A stretch of 64,000 nt of DNA from Streptococcus pyogenes (GTDB lineage: Bacteria > Bacillota > Bacilli > Lactobacillales > Streptococcaceae), in NCBI RefSeq assembly GCF_002055535.1, contig NZ_LN831034.1, positions 1,116,001 through 1,180,000 on the forward strand, read 5' to 3'. The notes below the pieces were generated by a model. The model saw only the letters and a list, made by a program, of their open reading frames with translations. It did no database searches and was not told the origin of the DNA. The translations under genes and the position numbers were made by a program. The number at the start of each line of letters is the position of its first letter. Position 1 is the first letter of the stretch. Positions 40,437 through 49,189 of this stretch are shown piece after piece.

Positions 40437-40979
40437 TCACCTATCATTAGTTAGTTGGTACATTTTATAAATGCAGATTTTATGAGTATTACGATCACTT
40501 CCTTTAAAACAGGTTTTTAGTTGAAAACCTGCTTTTTTAGCTACTTTCTGGCTGGCCTTATTTTCTAAATGAGTTATAATACGCAACGTTTTGAGACCAA
40601 ATTCGTGAAAAGATAAATAAACAAGTTTTATTACGACTTCTGTCATAATTCCTTGTCCCCAAAAGGCATAGTTTAAAAAATAGCCAATATCAGCACAACG
40701 CGTTTTAGCATCATAATGCTCAATTCTAATAGAACCTATTACTTGGTGGGTTGCTTTATCTTCTATTGCCCACTGACCTAAAGGAAACTTTATAAAACTA
40801 TGTACTAAAAGATAGTCACTTGCTGCCTTAGTTTTTTGTTCTGGAAAAACATAATAAAGGTTTTTAGTGTCGTTAACCATGCTGTAAAAATCCCAATGAT
40901 CTTCATAGCGAAAAGGCCGTAATATTACTTTCGGAGTCTCAAAAAAAGCAAACACTGCAAGCTTTGTCCAAATATCCAT
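40437..40979 (-). CDS. GNAT acetyltransferase (RimJ/RimL-like)
   Basis: A 180-residue N-acetyltransferase. VILRPFRYEDHWDFY opens the fold, IGYFLNYAFWGQGIMTEVV holds the acetyl-CoA pyrophosphate loop, and HLENKASQKVAKKAGF is the typical helix alpha4 region of the RimJ/RimL group. Substrate unknown (protein N-terminus or amine). It heads the operon with the CBS regulator, map and BrkB genes; AAAGG lies before the ATG. Confidence 0.85.
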   Translation of the reverse strand: MDIWTKLAVFAFFETPKVILRPFRYEDHWDFYSMVNDTKNLYYVFPEQKTKAASDYLLVHSFIKFPLGQWAIEDKATHQVIGSIRIEHYDAKTRCADIGYFLNYAFWGQGIMTEVVIKLVYLSFHEFGLKTLRIITHLENKASQKVAKKAGFQLKTCFKGSDRNTHKICIYKMYQLTNDR

Positions 40980-41011
40980 ATTATACCTTTCACAATACCT
41001 GTATTGGGTCC

Positions 41012-41020
41012 ATTATAACA
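41012..41020 (-). promoter_or_regulatory. Extended -10 promoter of the GNAT-CBS-map operon
   Basis: TGT-TATAAT on the reverse strand, about 33 nt before the GNAT start. Confidence 0.5.
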
Positions 41021-41163
41021 AATCTTTTGCAAATATTCTATAACAGTCTTAGTCTTTATCTATCCTTTGATACAACTGGGTTAGTTTTATTAAAGCTTGT
41101 TCTAATGAGTTTGAGAACATTTAGTCTTTCAAGCTATTATAAACTGTAGCATTTTTAAATATC

Positions 41164-41190
41164 AGAAAAAGAGAATCTTTCGATTCCCTT
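41164..41190 (-). terminator. Terminator of the GRAB gene
   Basis: GGGAATC-GAAA-GATTCTC (one G-T pair) followed by five T on the reverse strand. Confidence 0.75.
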
Positions 41191-41216
41191 GTTTCATTTG
41201 CTAGAACAAATAGCAA

Positions 41217-41870
41217 CTAATTTTCTTTGCACTTTGAACTTACAACTAACACACCTGTACTTACCATTATTGCAAGCGCAGCAGCTGTAAAGAATGGGTT
41301 AGACTCTTCACCAGTTGTAGGAAGGGTATTAACGTTTTGTCTTTCTTCTTTTTTAACTACAGGTTTTGTATCTTTAGTTTTCTTAACATCTAAAGCGATT
41401 GGAGTTGCTGCTTTTTCCCAGGCGTCACTAGCAGCGTTATCTGATTGAACTACTTCAGCTTCTTCTGATTGTAAAGCGTCTGTTTGATCCGCCAATGCTT
41501 CTAAGGCGTCACTAGCAGCGTTATCCGCTTTAACAACCGCAGCTTCTTCTGATTGTAAAGCGTCTGTTTGATCCGCTAATGCTTCTAAGGCATCTGAACT
41601 TGCTGCTTCTATAGCTGTCGTAGCTTCTTTATCCTCAATAGCTTGTTTTTTTAATTCATCAATGGCTCTTTCTTCATTACGTAATGCCAGTTTTTCTGGA
41701 GCATTGCCAAGAAGATTAGTTAAGGTTCCGCCATTTGGAATAATTCGAGGCTGTTCGATAGGTGAGTCAACAGCAGATACTGTTGAACCGACTAATACTG
41801 ATGCTGACACCGCAACTAATCCAAAAGCTGATCTACGCAAAAAGCATTTCACTTTTATTTCTTTTCCCAT
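41217..41870 (-). CDS. grab: GRAB, alpha2-macroglobulin-binding LPXTG surface protein
   Basis: A 217-residue cell-wall-anchored protein. A signal peptide (cleavage near Ala33, after GSTVSA) is followed by a short N-terminal region (34-90), which in GRAB binds alpha2-macroglobulin, then two 28-residue repeats (92-147) plus a partial third, a Lys-rich wall segment and the sortase motif LPTTG (183-187), membrane helix and basic tail. GRAB protects the bacteria from proteolysis by trapping host protease inhibitor. Repeat number is known to vary between strains. AAAGGAG precedes the ATG. Identification rests on overall organisation and the N-terminal segment. Confidence 0.9.
   Translation of the reverse strand: MGKEIKVKCFLRRSAFGLVAVSASVLVGSTVSAVDSPIEQPRIIPNGGTLTNLLGNAPEKLALRNEERAIDELKKQAIEDKEATTAIEAASSDALEALADQTDALQSEEAAVVKADNAASDALEALADQTDALQSEEAEVVQSDNAASDAWEKAATPIALDVKKTKDTKPVVKKEERQNVNTLPTTGEESNPFFTAAALAIMVSTGVLVVSSKCKEN
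41430..41597 (-). repeat. Two 84-bp tandem repeats in grab
   Basis: Residues 92-119 and 120-147 are near-identical 28-mers (each begins [19 protein letters not shown]). A third unit begins as SDAWEK. Such repeats can gain or lose units by slippage or recombination. Confidence 0.9.
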
Positions 41871-42227
41871 TGTTTCTCCTTTTTTATTTTTATATGCATT
41901 AGCATATTAAATTACCGATAATTTGGAAATTATAATTAATAATTCCATCTTTTATTATACAGATTAATTGCATAAAATCAAGTTTATTATCTAATTTATA
42001 TATTATTTTTTTAAAAAATTAATAAAATAATATTTTAAGGAGTGTTTATTTATCACTTTACTACCGTCAACTCATTATTTTAGCATTAAAATTAATAATA
42101 TTAGTTAGTGATATCATTTTTATCTTTTTTATGACAGTTAAAAAGCCATAAAATGCAACAAAGTATGCACCTAAGTATCATTAGCCTAAGCACATGTAAT
42201 ATAAAAAAGAGAAGCGTTAGCTTCTCT
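41871..42227. other. AT-rich gap between grab and murA
   Basis: Apart from the grab promoter and ribosome site and the murA terminator, I see nothing supportable in this gap. It is very AT-rich, with no open frame carrying a ribosome site. Confidence 0.5.
41954..41981 (-). promoter_or_regulatory. Promoter of grab
   Basis: TTGATT (41976-41981) and TATAAT (41954-41959) are 16 bp apart on the reverse strand. A leader of about 75 nt would follow. Confidence 0.6.
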
Positions 42228-42229
42228 TT
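42203..42229 (-). terminator. Terminator of murA
   Basis: AAAGAGAAGC-TAAC-GCTTCTCTTT with a following T run; the stem begins within the stop codon of murA. Confidence 0.85.
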
Positions 42230-43487
42230 AGTCTTCGATTAATTGAATATCTGCCCCTAGTGCTGTTAATTTTGCAATGATACTAGCATAGCCACGTAAG
42301 ATAAATTCAATATTAGTAATTTCTGTCTTGCCTTCAGCTATTAGACCAGCAGTCACTAGAGCCGCTCCGGCACGTAAATCAGTGGCTTTGACCTGAGCTC
42401 CTGTCAGGCGAGACGGCCCTTGATAAACAATTTGACCACCAATAACTGAGATATCTGCTCCCATGCGCATCAACTCTGGCACATGGTTAATGCGCTTTTC
42501 ATATATAGTGTCAATAATCGTTCCACGACCATCTGCTTTTAACAACAAGGGCGTTAATGGCTGTTGCAAATCAGTGGCAAAACCAGGGTAAGGAGAGGTT
42601 TTAATTGTAATAGCCTTGAGGGATTCTTGCTTTTCAACAAAGATAGCATCCTCTTCTACCGTCATACGGACACCCATTTCTTCTAACTTAGCAATGAAAC
42701 TCTCTAAATGCTCATAAAGAACATTAGTGATCTTAACACCTTTTCCAATAGCTGCCGCCAAAGCGATATAAGTCCCTGCTTCAATACGATCAGGAATAAC
42801 TTGGTGTCTAGTACCATGCAATTTCTGAACACCTTGTATCGTAATAATATCTGTACCTGCTCCACGAATATGCGCACCCATGTTATTCAAAAGAGTAGCC
42901 ACATCAATAATCTCTGGCTCACGTGCAGCGTTTTCAATAACCGTTTTACCTTGAGCTTTTGTTGCCGCAACCATAGTATTAATTGTAGCACCGACACTAA
43001 CGGTGTCCATATAGATATGAGCGCCATGAATTTTTTGACCATTTGTCGATAAATTCATATTTTCACCCTCATAAGACACTTCAACTCCCATAGCCTCGAA
43101 GGCCTTCAAATGCAAGTCAATTGGTCTTGGTCCTAAATCGCAACCACCAGGTAAGCCAACAACTGCTTGTCCAAAACGACCTAAAAGACTACCGTAGAAA
43201 TAATAGGAAGCTCGAAGACTATTAATCTTTCCGTAAGGCATCGGGATGTCTTGCACCCCTCTAGGGTCAATTTCTAAAGTATCACCATGATAGTTTACTG
43301 TTGCTCCCATAAGCTCCATGATTTCAATCAGACTATCTACATCACTAATAGCAGGTACACCATCAAGAATCACAATATCATCGGCTAAGATGATTGCTGG
43401 AATAAGCGCAACAACACTGTTTTTTGCCCCTGAAACTGCCACTTCTCCAGATAAGGCTTTTCCGCCATTAATAATAATTTTACGCAT
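42228..43487 (-). CDS. murA: UDP-N-acetylglucosamine 1-carboxyvinyltransferase
   Basis: A 419-residue enzyme that transfers enolpyruvate to UDP-GlcNAc, the first committed step of peptidoglycan synthesis. VSGAKNS (Lys22) is the substrate motif and GGCDLGPRP contains the catalytic Cys116. Low-GC Gram-positives have two copies (murA and murZ); which one this is cannot be settled here. Cys at 116 predicts the classical fosfomycin-sensitive form. Confidence 0.93.
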
Positions 43488-43605
43488 ACATTCAAAACTT
43501 TCTTATACTAGAATTCAACCTTTTCATTTTATCATAAATCATGAAGCCTGACAATTATTGACGTCTTAATTTTTAATCATCCCTTTTAAAGGCTTATTTA
43601 ATAAC

Positions 43606-43646
43606 AAAAAAGCAGAGTAAGATTTTTTCACTTACTCTACTTTTTT
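43606..43646 (-). terminator. Terminator of metK
   Basis: AAAAAAGTAGAGTAAG pairs with CTTACTCTGCTTTTTT (one G-T) around a 9-nt loop, with T run on the reverse strand. Confidence 0.85.
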
Positions 43647-43660
43647 AATAAAGTTGTCGT

Positions 43661-44857
43661 TTATAATACTGTTTTTACAGCTTCTACTAAAGCATCAACC
43701 TTATTTAAACGCTCCCATGGCAAATCAATATCTGTTCTCCCCATGTGACCATAGGCAGCTGTTTGTTTGTAAATCGGGCGTTTTAAATCAAGCATTTGAA
43801 TAATGCCTGCTGGCCGTAAATCAAAGACTTGACGAACAGCAGCTTCTAAAACAGCTTCAGGAACCGTTGAGGTTCCAAATGTATCCACGCGAACAGACAC
43901 AGGCTGAGCCACCCCAATCGCATAAGCTAGTTGGACTTCAGCTTTGGTCACAAGGCCTGCTGCCACAAGGTTTTTAGCAATATAGCGAGCAGCGTAAGAA
44001 GCCGAACGGTCCACTTTTGTCGCATCTTTTCCTGAAAAAGCACCGCCACCATGACGTGAATAGCCTCCATAGGTATCCACAATAATCTTACGTCCGGTCA
44101 ATCCAGAGTCTCCTTGCGGACCTCCAATAACAAAACGTCCTGTTGGATTAATGAAGAACTTTGTGTCATCATCTAAATAATCTGCTGGAATTACAGCCTT
44201 GATCACTTTTTCAATCACATCCTGACGAATTTGGTCATTAGTAGCTTCTGGATCATGCTGAGTAGAAATAACGACTGTATCCACACGAACAGGTTTATCG
44301 TGTTCATCGTACTCAACTGTCACTTGAGATTTAGCATCTGGACGTAGATAACTAATCTCACCTGACTTACGTAATTCCGCCAAGCGACGCACTAATTGGT
44401 GAGATAAGGAAATTGGTAAAGGCATCAATTCTGGTGTTTCATTGATGGCAAAACCAAACATGAGCCCTTGGTCACCCGCTCCAATATGGCTAAGGTCATC
44501 AGTATCACCTTCTCTGCTTTCGAAAGCTTCATTAACCCCCTGAGCGATATCTCCAGATTGTTCTACAAGTGATGGATGTACTCCCACTGATTCTGCTGAA
44601 AAGCCATATTCTGCTTCTGTATAACCAATTTCTGCAATGGTGTCGCGGACCACACGGTTAATATCAATGTATGCTGTTGTTGAGATTTCTCCAAAAACAT
44701 GAACAGAACCTGTGTAAACACAAGTTTCTGCAGCCACATGGGCTTCTGGATCTTCTGCTAAAATGGCATCTAAAATAGCATCTGAAATTTGGTCTGCAAT
44801 CTTATCTGGATGCCCTTCAGATACGGACTCAGACGTGAAAAGTTTACGTTCTGACAT
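43661..44857 (-). CDS. metK: S-adenosylmethionine synthetase
   Basis: A 398-residue enzyme making SAM from methionine and [23 protein letters not shown] is the N-terminal signature, [12 protein letters not shown] the first and [17 protein letters not shown] the second Prosite-type motif, and all active-site lysines lie in place. The ribosome site is an unbroken run of six G, 6-7 nt before the ATG, and the mRNA has a long structured leader (see separate entry), so regulation at translation by SAM is plausible. Confidence 0.97.
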   Translation of the reverse strand: MSERKLFTSESVSEGHPDKIADQISDAILDAILAEDPEAHVAAETCVYTGSVHVFGEISTTAYIDINRVVRDTIAEIGYTEAEYGFSAESVGVHPSLVEQSGDIAQGVNEAFESREGDTDDLSHIGAGDQGLMFGFAINETPELMPLPISLSHQLVRRLAELRKSGEISYLRPDAKSQVTVEYDEHDKPVRVDTVVISTQHDPEATNDQIRQDVIEKVIKAVIPADYLDDDTKFFINPTGRFVIGGPQGDSGLTGRKIIVDTYGGYSRHGGGAFSGKDATKVDRSASYAARYIAKNLVAAGLVTKAEVQLAYAIGVAQPVSVRVDTFGTSTVPEAVLEAAVRQVFDLRPAGIIQMLDLKRPIYKQTAAYGHMGRTDIDLPWERLNKVDALVEAVKTVL

Positions 44858-45233
44858 AAAAATGTCCCCCCTAATATGTTGATTCTTCCTTTTTCAGTCA
44901 CATTGACCACAAAGCAAGAAGTTGCCTACCCCTTTCTTCCTAGCTGATTGAGCAAGTCAAGTGGCCAAAACCAACTTAGCTAATCAGTTACGGTTTTACT
45001 AGTAAGGCAACTAGCTAGTCCACCTAGTGGCTAGCGTCCATTAACCAGACAAAGAATGTCTGACAATAGCGTTGAGTTACAAAGAATCCGGTCTCCTTGT
45101 TGAGAGGATGTCACCACAAAATAAGCCTTAGACGAAGTAATTTAGCTAAAGGGAGAACGACTGTTCCCCAAATGAAGTCAACAACGTCTCAAAAACATTT
45201 CGTTCAACAGACCGTCTTATCGGGACTCAATAA
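44858..45233 (-). promoter_or_regulatory. Long structured 5' leader of metK (candidate SAM-responsive element)
   Basis: About 375 nt separate the predicted RNA start (near 45233) from the metK ATG, with no gene in it. Clear stems include CAGACA/TGTCTG (about 45047-45063) and GCTAG-CCAC/GTGG-A-CTAGC (about 45013-45034). The element GTTCTCCC near 45148-45162 can pair along its full length (with G-T pairs) with GGGGGGAC of the Shine-Dalgarno, which would block translation. metK genes of lactic acid bacteria are known to use SMK-box (SAM-III) riboswitches working this way; I could not match its core consensus, so the class is unproven. Confidence 0.45.
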
Positions 45234-45239
45234 CAATCT

Positions 45240-45248
45240 ATTATAACA
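45240..45248 (-). promoter_or_regulatory. Extended -10 promoter of metK
   Basis: TGT-TATAAT on the reverse strand; no good -35. It predicts an RNA start about 7 nt further on, near 45233. Confidence 0.55.
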
Positions 45249-45298
45249 TGTTTTAGCCATTTAGGTGCCATTCTTTTCACTCATTATCCTATTTATTT

Positions 45299-45328
45299 CA
45301 AAAAAACCTCAAGGTTATTCTTGAGGTT
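45299..45328 (-). terminator. Terminator of slr
   Basis: AACCTCAAG and CTTGAGGTT form a 9-bp stem followed by six T on the reverse strand. Confidence 0.8.
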
Positions 45329-45393
45329 CTCTTGATAGTCAACAATGGTGTCATTAGGACGATTCAGTTGGATCGGGTTATTCTTAGATTAGT

Positions 45394-47772
45394 TTAGTCA
45401 GCATGGTTTTGCTCATCTTTAGCTTCATTTTCATCCTCATGTTCATGGTCGTGATCATCTTTGTCTCTGTGCTCGTGAGCATGACCTTCTTCATCTTCAT
45501 AGGTATGATTATGGTTGTAGTCATGTGATTCCGATGCTTCTTGAGCACTTTCTTTCGCCTTAGTAGCCATAGCTGCTTTTTCTTCAGCTGTTCCATTACC
45601 TACCATAGAACCTTCGTAAACCGCTGGGAAGTTTTTCGCAATGGCTTCTGGAATATGTTGCTCGTTCAATTTAAGGTCTGCTAATGAGATATTGTTATGA
45701 CTAATATCAATGTTAGTAACTGTCTTATTGGGTTTAGATAGGTTGACATTTGTTAATTGGTTTTTAGACACGCTTAAAATGTCAAGTGCTGTAAAATTAT
45801 TAACACCTTCTAGAGAAGTCAACTGGTTGCCTGTCACATCCAAGAAAGTAAGTGACCCTTGCTTGTCTTTAAGCACAAGCGATTTAATTTGGTTACCTTC
45901 TGCTTCTACTCTGACAATGACGCTACTTGCTTCAATACCTTCAAGAGATTGCAATTGCGCACGGTTAATAGATAGGCTAGATAGATTAGGATTATTTTTC
46001 AAGAAATCCAAATGAGAAACCTTGGTATCATTGACCATTAACGTTTCTAATTTGGGTGCTTGAAGTGTTGCTAAGTCAACATCAGCATTTCTTGATAAAT
46101 CAACAACCGTCAATGATTCTTTATGAGAAACAGGGCTTAAATCTGTAATCTGATTATTATCAATGTGCAATTCTTGCAATTGATGTAACGATGCCAGTGG
46201 GCTTAAATCAGAAATCTTATTGTTACTCAATACGAGGAATTTGAGATTTGGTAATTGACCAAGCGGCCTAATATCTTCAATACCATTATCAGCAGCCGCT
46301 ACTAGAGTTAAGTTTTTATATTTGCTCAAGAAACTAATATCTTTGAGATTGTTTTGTGAAATATCAATGCCTTCTAACTGTGGCATATTATCCAAAAATC
46401 TATAATCAGTCACCCCTGTTTTTGTCATTAACAACTGTTTCAATTTTTTAAATTGCAAAACAGGTGAGATATCTTTGATTGGTGTAAAGCCAATTCCTAA
46501 AGTTTCTAAGTTGGGTAACAGTGAAAGTCCTTTACGTTGCAAAGGATCTTTACGGCTGCCCAAGTCAAGTTTGATAACCGTTGCTAACCATTCTTTCATC
46601 ATATTCGGATCTTTTTCATTTGATGGGAATGGGGTTGGAGCATCGTGAGTGCGAACGATATCCAAAATCACTTCTTCATCAAACCCTAAGGCACGCAAGG
46701 TATCCATTCCAACCTTATGTTTTTCCAATTCACGGGCATGCTCAATAGCATGTGGATCTGGAATGTCTTTTCCGATTTCAATATCAGATAACATCAATAC
46801 GTGTGCGTGGTCATGGTGAGGGTATTCCAAACCAAGTTTACCGTCTTGTGTTTCCACACGTTTAATAGTTGATGGATCAATCCCCAATTTTTCTGCCAAA
46901 TAAGCTAATTTTTCTTGGTATTCCTTTTCACGTTCAGATAGCTCTGGTGTCTGATGGGTTTCTGCTGGCTTTTCTGCTTTTTTAGCGGGATCGTATTGAT
47001 CTGCCACATGTGCCCAGCCACCCTGACGAAGGTCCGCAAAAGAAATAGGATGTAAGTGACCATCGTGGTCCACTAAAATACTGTCTTTTGTTACCCCAAC
47101 AATACCTTGACCGTTAAATTGAAAACCATCTGAGGTTGGGAAATGCAAGCCTGGAATACCATTAGCTGTAGCTGTTGAAACAAGGCTACTGGTTTGTGGC
47201 AAGCGAGTAGCAACCTGTTTAGCTTGTGCCTGTGTCTGACCTGATAAGCTTGACTTCAAAATATAATGGAAGTGATCATCGTGGCGAACCGTGTAGCCTA
47301 AAGCATCTTCAGCCACAATATCCGCTGGGTTAAATTCATAATGGTGATGAGGATCTGCTACTTTAGAAGTCCCTTGACTAGCTGCTCGCTGAGCAACAGC
47401 TGGCTTAGCTAAACTTGCTCCTTTTGGAATAAGGTATTCAAATGGACTTCCCTTTAAATCGGCATAAAAAATAAAATGCGAATGACCATCATGGTCAACA
47501 ACGATTCCCTGATCTGTTTTTGATAAGATTTTTGAGTCTTTGGTTAAAATAAACCCATCATCTGTAGGAAAATCGACACCCGCCACACCTTTGTGAGTCT
47601 TGTTTGTCTTTTTGCTTTTTTTAATCGGTTTAATTTTGTTTGACGTCATTCCCTTACGTGATTGTTTCGTTTTAATGGGATATGTACCATTACCTCGTGA
47701 TTGACAAGCTATCAAAGTCAACTGAGATGATAACAATAGACCAACTAAAATAATAACTTTTTTCGTTTTCAT
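45394..47772 (-). CDS. slr: Leucine-rich, histidine-triad surface lipoprotein (Slr / Pht-like)
   Basis: A 792-residue lipoprotein (lipobox LIAC, Cys23). The first half has several histidine-triad segments (HDGHSHF, HHHYEF, HDDHFHYIL, HDGHLHPI, HHDHAHVL), as in zinc-binding Pht proteins. The second half (about 400-700) is a run of about ten leucine-rich repeats of the internalin LxxLxxLxLxxNxI type. The C-terminal 50 residues are rich in His, Asp and Glu. Such proteins store or pass zinc to the AdcA importers; Slr also contributes to adhesion and resistance to phagocytosis in group A streptococci. AAGGAGG precedes the ATG. A perfect AdcR-type box lies 18 nt upstream. Confidence 0.93.
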   Translation of the reverse strand: MKTKKVIILVGLLLSSQLTLIACQSRGNGTYPIKTKQSRKGMTSNKIKPIKKSKKTNKTHKGVAGVDFPTDDGFILTKDSKILSKTDQGIVVDHDGHSHFIFYADLKGSPFEYLIPKGASLAKPAVAQRAASQGTSKVADPHHHYEFNPADIVAEDALGYTVRHDDHFHYILKSSLSGQTQAQAKQVATRLPQTSSLVSTATANGIPGLHFPTSDGFQFNGQGIVGVTKDSILVDHDGHLHPISFADLRQGGWAHVADQYDPAKKAEKPAETHQTPELSEREKEYQEKLAYLAEKLGIDPSTIKRVETQDGKLGLEYPHHDHAHVLMLSDIEIGKDIPDPHAIEHARELEKHKVGMDTLRALGFDEEVILDIVRTHDAPTPFPSNEKDPNMMKEWLATVIKLDLGSRKDPLQRKGLSLLPNLETLGIGFTPIKDISPVLQFKKLKQLLMTKTGVTDYRFLDNMPQLEGIDISQNNLKDISFLSKYKNLTLVAAADNGIEDIRPLGQLPNLKFLVLSNNKISDLSPLASLHQLQELHIDNNQITDLSPVSHKESLTVVDLSRNADVDLATLQAPKLETLMVNDTKVSHLDFLKNNPNLSSLSINRAQLQSLEGIEASSVIVRVEAEGNQIKSLVLKDKQGSLTFLDVTGNQLTSLEGVNNFTALDILSVSKNQLTNVNLSKPNKTVTNIDISHNNISLADLKLNEQHIPEAIAKNFPAVYEGSMVGNGTAEEKAAMATKAKESAQEASESHDYNHNHTYEDEEGHAHEHRDKDDHDHEHEDENEAKDEQNHAD

Positions 47773-47789
47773 TCAACCCTCCTTTTTAT

Positions 47790-47801
47790 TTAACTGGTTA
47801 A
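47790..47801. promoter_or_regulatory. AdcR operator (zinc repressor) of slr
   Basis: TTAACTGGTTAA matches the streptococcal AdcR consensus TTAACNRGTTAA in full and on both strands. It lies immediately downstream of the -10 hexamer (shares its last base), an ideal place to block transcription in zinc-replete cells. Confidence 0.85.
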
Positions 47802-47829
47802 GTATATCACATCACTTGTTTTTCCTCAA
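47801..47829 (-). promoter_or_regulatory. Promoter of slr
   Basis: TTGAGG (47824-47829) and TATACT (47801-47806) lie 17 bp apart on the reverse strand. Confidence 0.65.
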
Positions 47830-47941
47830 GCTCTTTTTAGGATAACTATTAGTTGTTGACGAGTTGGAGCTCTGAAGCTTCAACAAACAATAGTTTCTGT
47901 TGTTAGTAGCATTACACAAAAAAACTAACTTTTCTTTTCCT

Positions 47942-47969
47942 TTGAAAATAAGATCTTTTATAATATACT
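47942..47969 (+). promoter_or_regulatory. Promoter of birA, placed for a leaderless mRNA
   Basis: TTGAAA (47942-47947), 16 bp, TATACT (47964-47969), then exactly 6 nt to the ATG. A second hexamer TATAAT at 47959-47964 would give an RNA start still within the last 5 nt before the ATG. Confidence 0.6.
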
Positions 47970-47975
47970 ATACAT

Positions 47976-48917
47976 ATGAAAACATCAGAAAAAATTTATC
48001 AATTACTGTCACAAACCGATGACTTCGTCAGTGGGGAATATCTAGCAGATCAACTCAGTATCTCTCGTACATCCGTTTGGAAATCCATCAAAAGTCTCGA
48101 AAATCAGGGGATTCAAATTGATTCTTTAAAACACAAGGGCTACCGCATGGTACAAGGTGATATTTTATTACCCAAAACCATTAGCCAAGGGCTTGGGATG
48201 CCAGTCACCTATACCCCTCACAGCCAATCTACCCAATTAGATGCCAAACAAGGAATCGAAGCTCATAACAGCGCTCCAAGGCTTTACCTAGCTCCTAGCC
48301 AAGAAGCTGCCAAAGGACGCCTCGATCGGCAATTTTTTTCAGCTAGCACCGGTGGTATTTACATGTCCATGTACCTAAAACCCAATGTCCCTTATGCTGA
48401 TATGCCTCCTTATACGATGATGGTTGCTTCCAGTATTGTCAAAGCTATCTCGCGATTAACAGGCATTGATACAGAAATCAAATGGGTAAACGACATCTAT
48501 CTAGGTAACCATAAAGTTGCAGGGATTCTGACAGAAGCCATTACTTCTGTTGAAACTGGTTTAATCACCGATGTCATTATTGGGGTTGGTCTCAACTTTT
48601 TTGTCACCGACTTCCCAGAAGCGATTGCTCAAAAGGCAGGTTCTCTCTTTACCGAAAAACCGACTATCACGCGCAATGACCTTATCATTGACATCTGGAA
48701 ATTATTCTTATCTATTCCTGTCAAGGACCATGTCAAAGTTTACAAAGAAAAATCACTTGTTCTTAATAAACAAGTGACCTTTATAGAAAATAGTCAAGAA
48801 AAACGTGCTATTGCGATTGATCTCACAGATCAAGGACACCTCATTGTACAGTTTGAAAATGGTGACCTTCAAACCTTGCGAAGCGGTGAAATCAGTCTTT
48901 CTTCTTGGGAGAATTAG
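47976..48917 (+). CDS. birA: Biotin-protein ligase BirA (bifunctional)
   Basis: A 313-residue protein with an N-terminal winged HTH (about 1-60, LADQLSISRTSVWKSIKSLE), the catalytic domain with KGRLDRQFFS (biotinyl-AMP loop) and EIKWVNDIYL, and a short C-terminal SH3-like domain. It loads biotin on acetyl-CoA carboxylase and can repress biotin genes. No Shine-Dalgarno is present; the -10 is 6 nt before the ATG. Its 3' end overlaps the convergent DUF3272 gene by 26 nt. Confidence 0.92.
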   Translation: MKTSEKIYQLLSQTDDFVSGEYLADQLSISRTSVWKSIKSLENQGIQIDSLKHKGYRMVQGDILLPKTISQGLGMPVTYTPHSQSTQLDAKQGIEAHNSAPRLYLAPSQEAAKGRLDRQFFSASTGGIYMSMYLKPNVPYADMPPYTMMVASSIVKAISRLTGIDTEIKWVNDIYLGNHKVAGILTEAITSVETGLITDVIIGVGLNFFVTDFPEAIAQKAGSLFTEKPTITRNDLIIDIWKLFLSIPVKDHVKVYKEKSLVLNKQVTFIENSQEKRAIAIDLTDQGHLIVQFENGDLQTLRSGEISLSSWEN

Positions 48918-49095
48918 CCGTTTTTAAAATGGTTTTAGTCAGTTGGTTAATGGTATGCACTCTTCTTAAATCCCTAAAGAGCAACAAGCCCCAAAATAAG
49001 GCGAAGAGATAATTTCCAGAGAGTAACAGGTCATTAAAAAAATAGGTTTCAAAGGCACATACAAAGGCCATAAAAAGAAATTGTCGAATAGTCAT
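48892..49095 (-). CDS. DUF3272 small membrane protein
   Basis: A 67-residue protein (starts MTIRQFLFMAFVCAFETYFF) with one or two membrane segments (about 5-45) and a basic C-terminal tail ending SPKKKD; the form of the streptococcal DUF3272 family. No ribosome site precedes the ATG at 49095; an extended -10 ends 6 nt before it. Longer frames upstream run through the dnaX terminator and are unlikely. Tail-to-tail overlap of 26 nt with birA. Function unknown. Confidence 0.7.
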   Translation of the reverse strand: MTIRQFLFMAFVCAFETYFFNDLLLSGNYLFALFWGLLLFRDLRRVHTINQLTKTILKTANSPKKKD

Positions 49096-49101
49096 AGCTT
49101 T

Positions 49102-49110
49102 ATTATAACA
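49102..49110 (-). promoter_or_regulatory. Extended -10 promoter of the DUF3272 gene, leaderless placement
   Basis: TGT-TATAAT ends 6 nt before the ATG at 49095 on the reverse strand. No convincing -35. Confidence 0.55.
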
Positions 49111-49152
49111 AAAAAATACTGTACTATGAAGAAAAGTAACGAGATAAAACGT

Positions 49153-49174
49153 GGGTAAGGGCAAAACCTTACCC
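49153..49174 (-). terminator. Terminator of dnaX
   Basis: GGGTAAGG and CCTTACCC form an 8-bp stem with a short T tail (ACGTTTT). Confidence 0.6.
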
Positions 49175-49189
49175 TTATGTATTTCAGTT

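Noticed and set aside
42708..43052. 114-codon frame opposite murA
   Set aside because: Fully antisense to a conserved enzyme gene with no ribosome site.
44858..45233. T-box leader for metK
   Set aside because: No AGGGTGG-type T-box core and no terminator/antiterminator pair with a T run was found.
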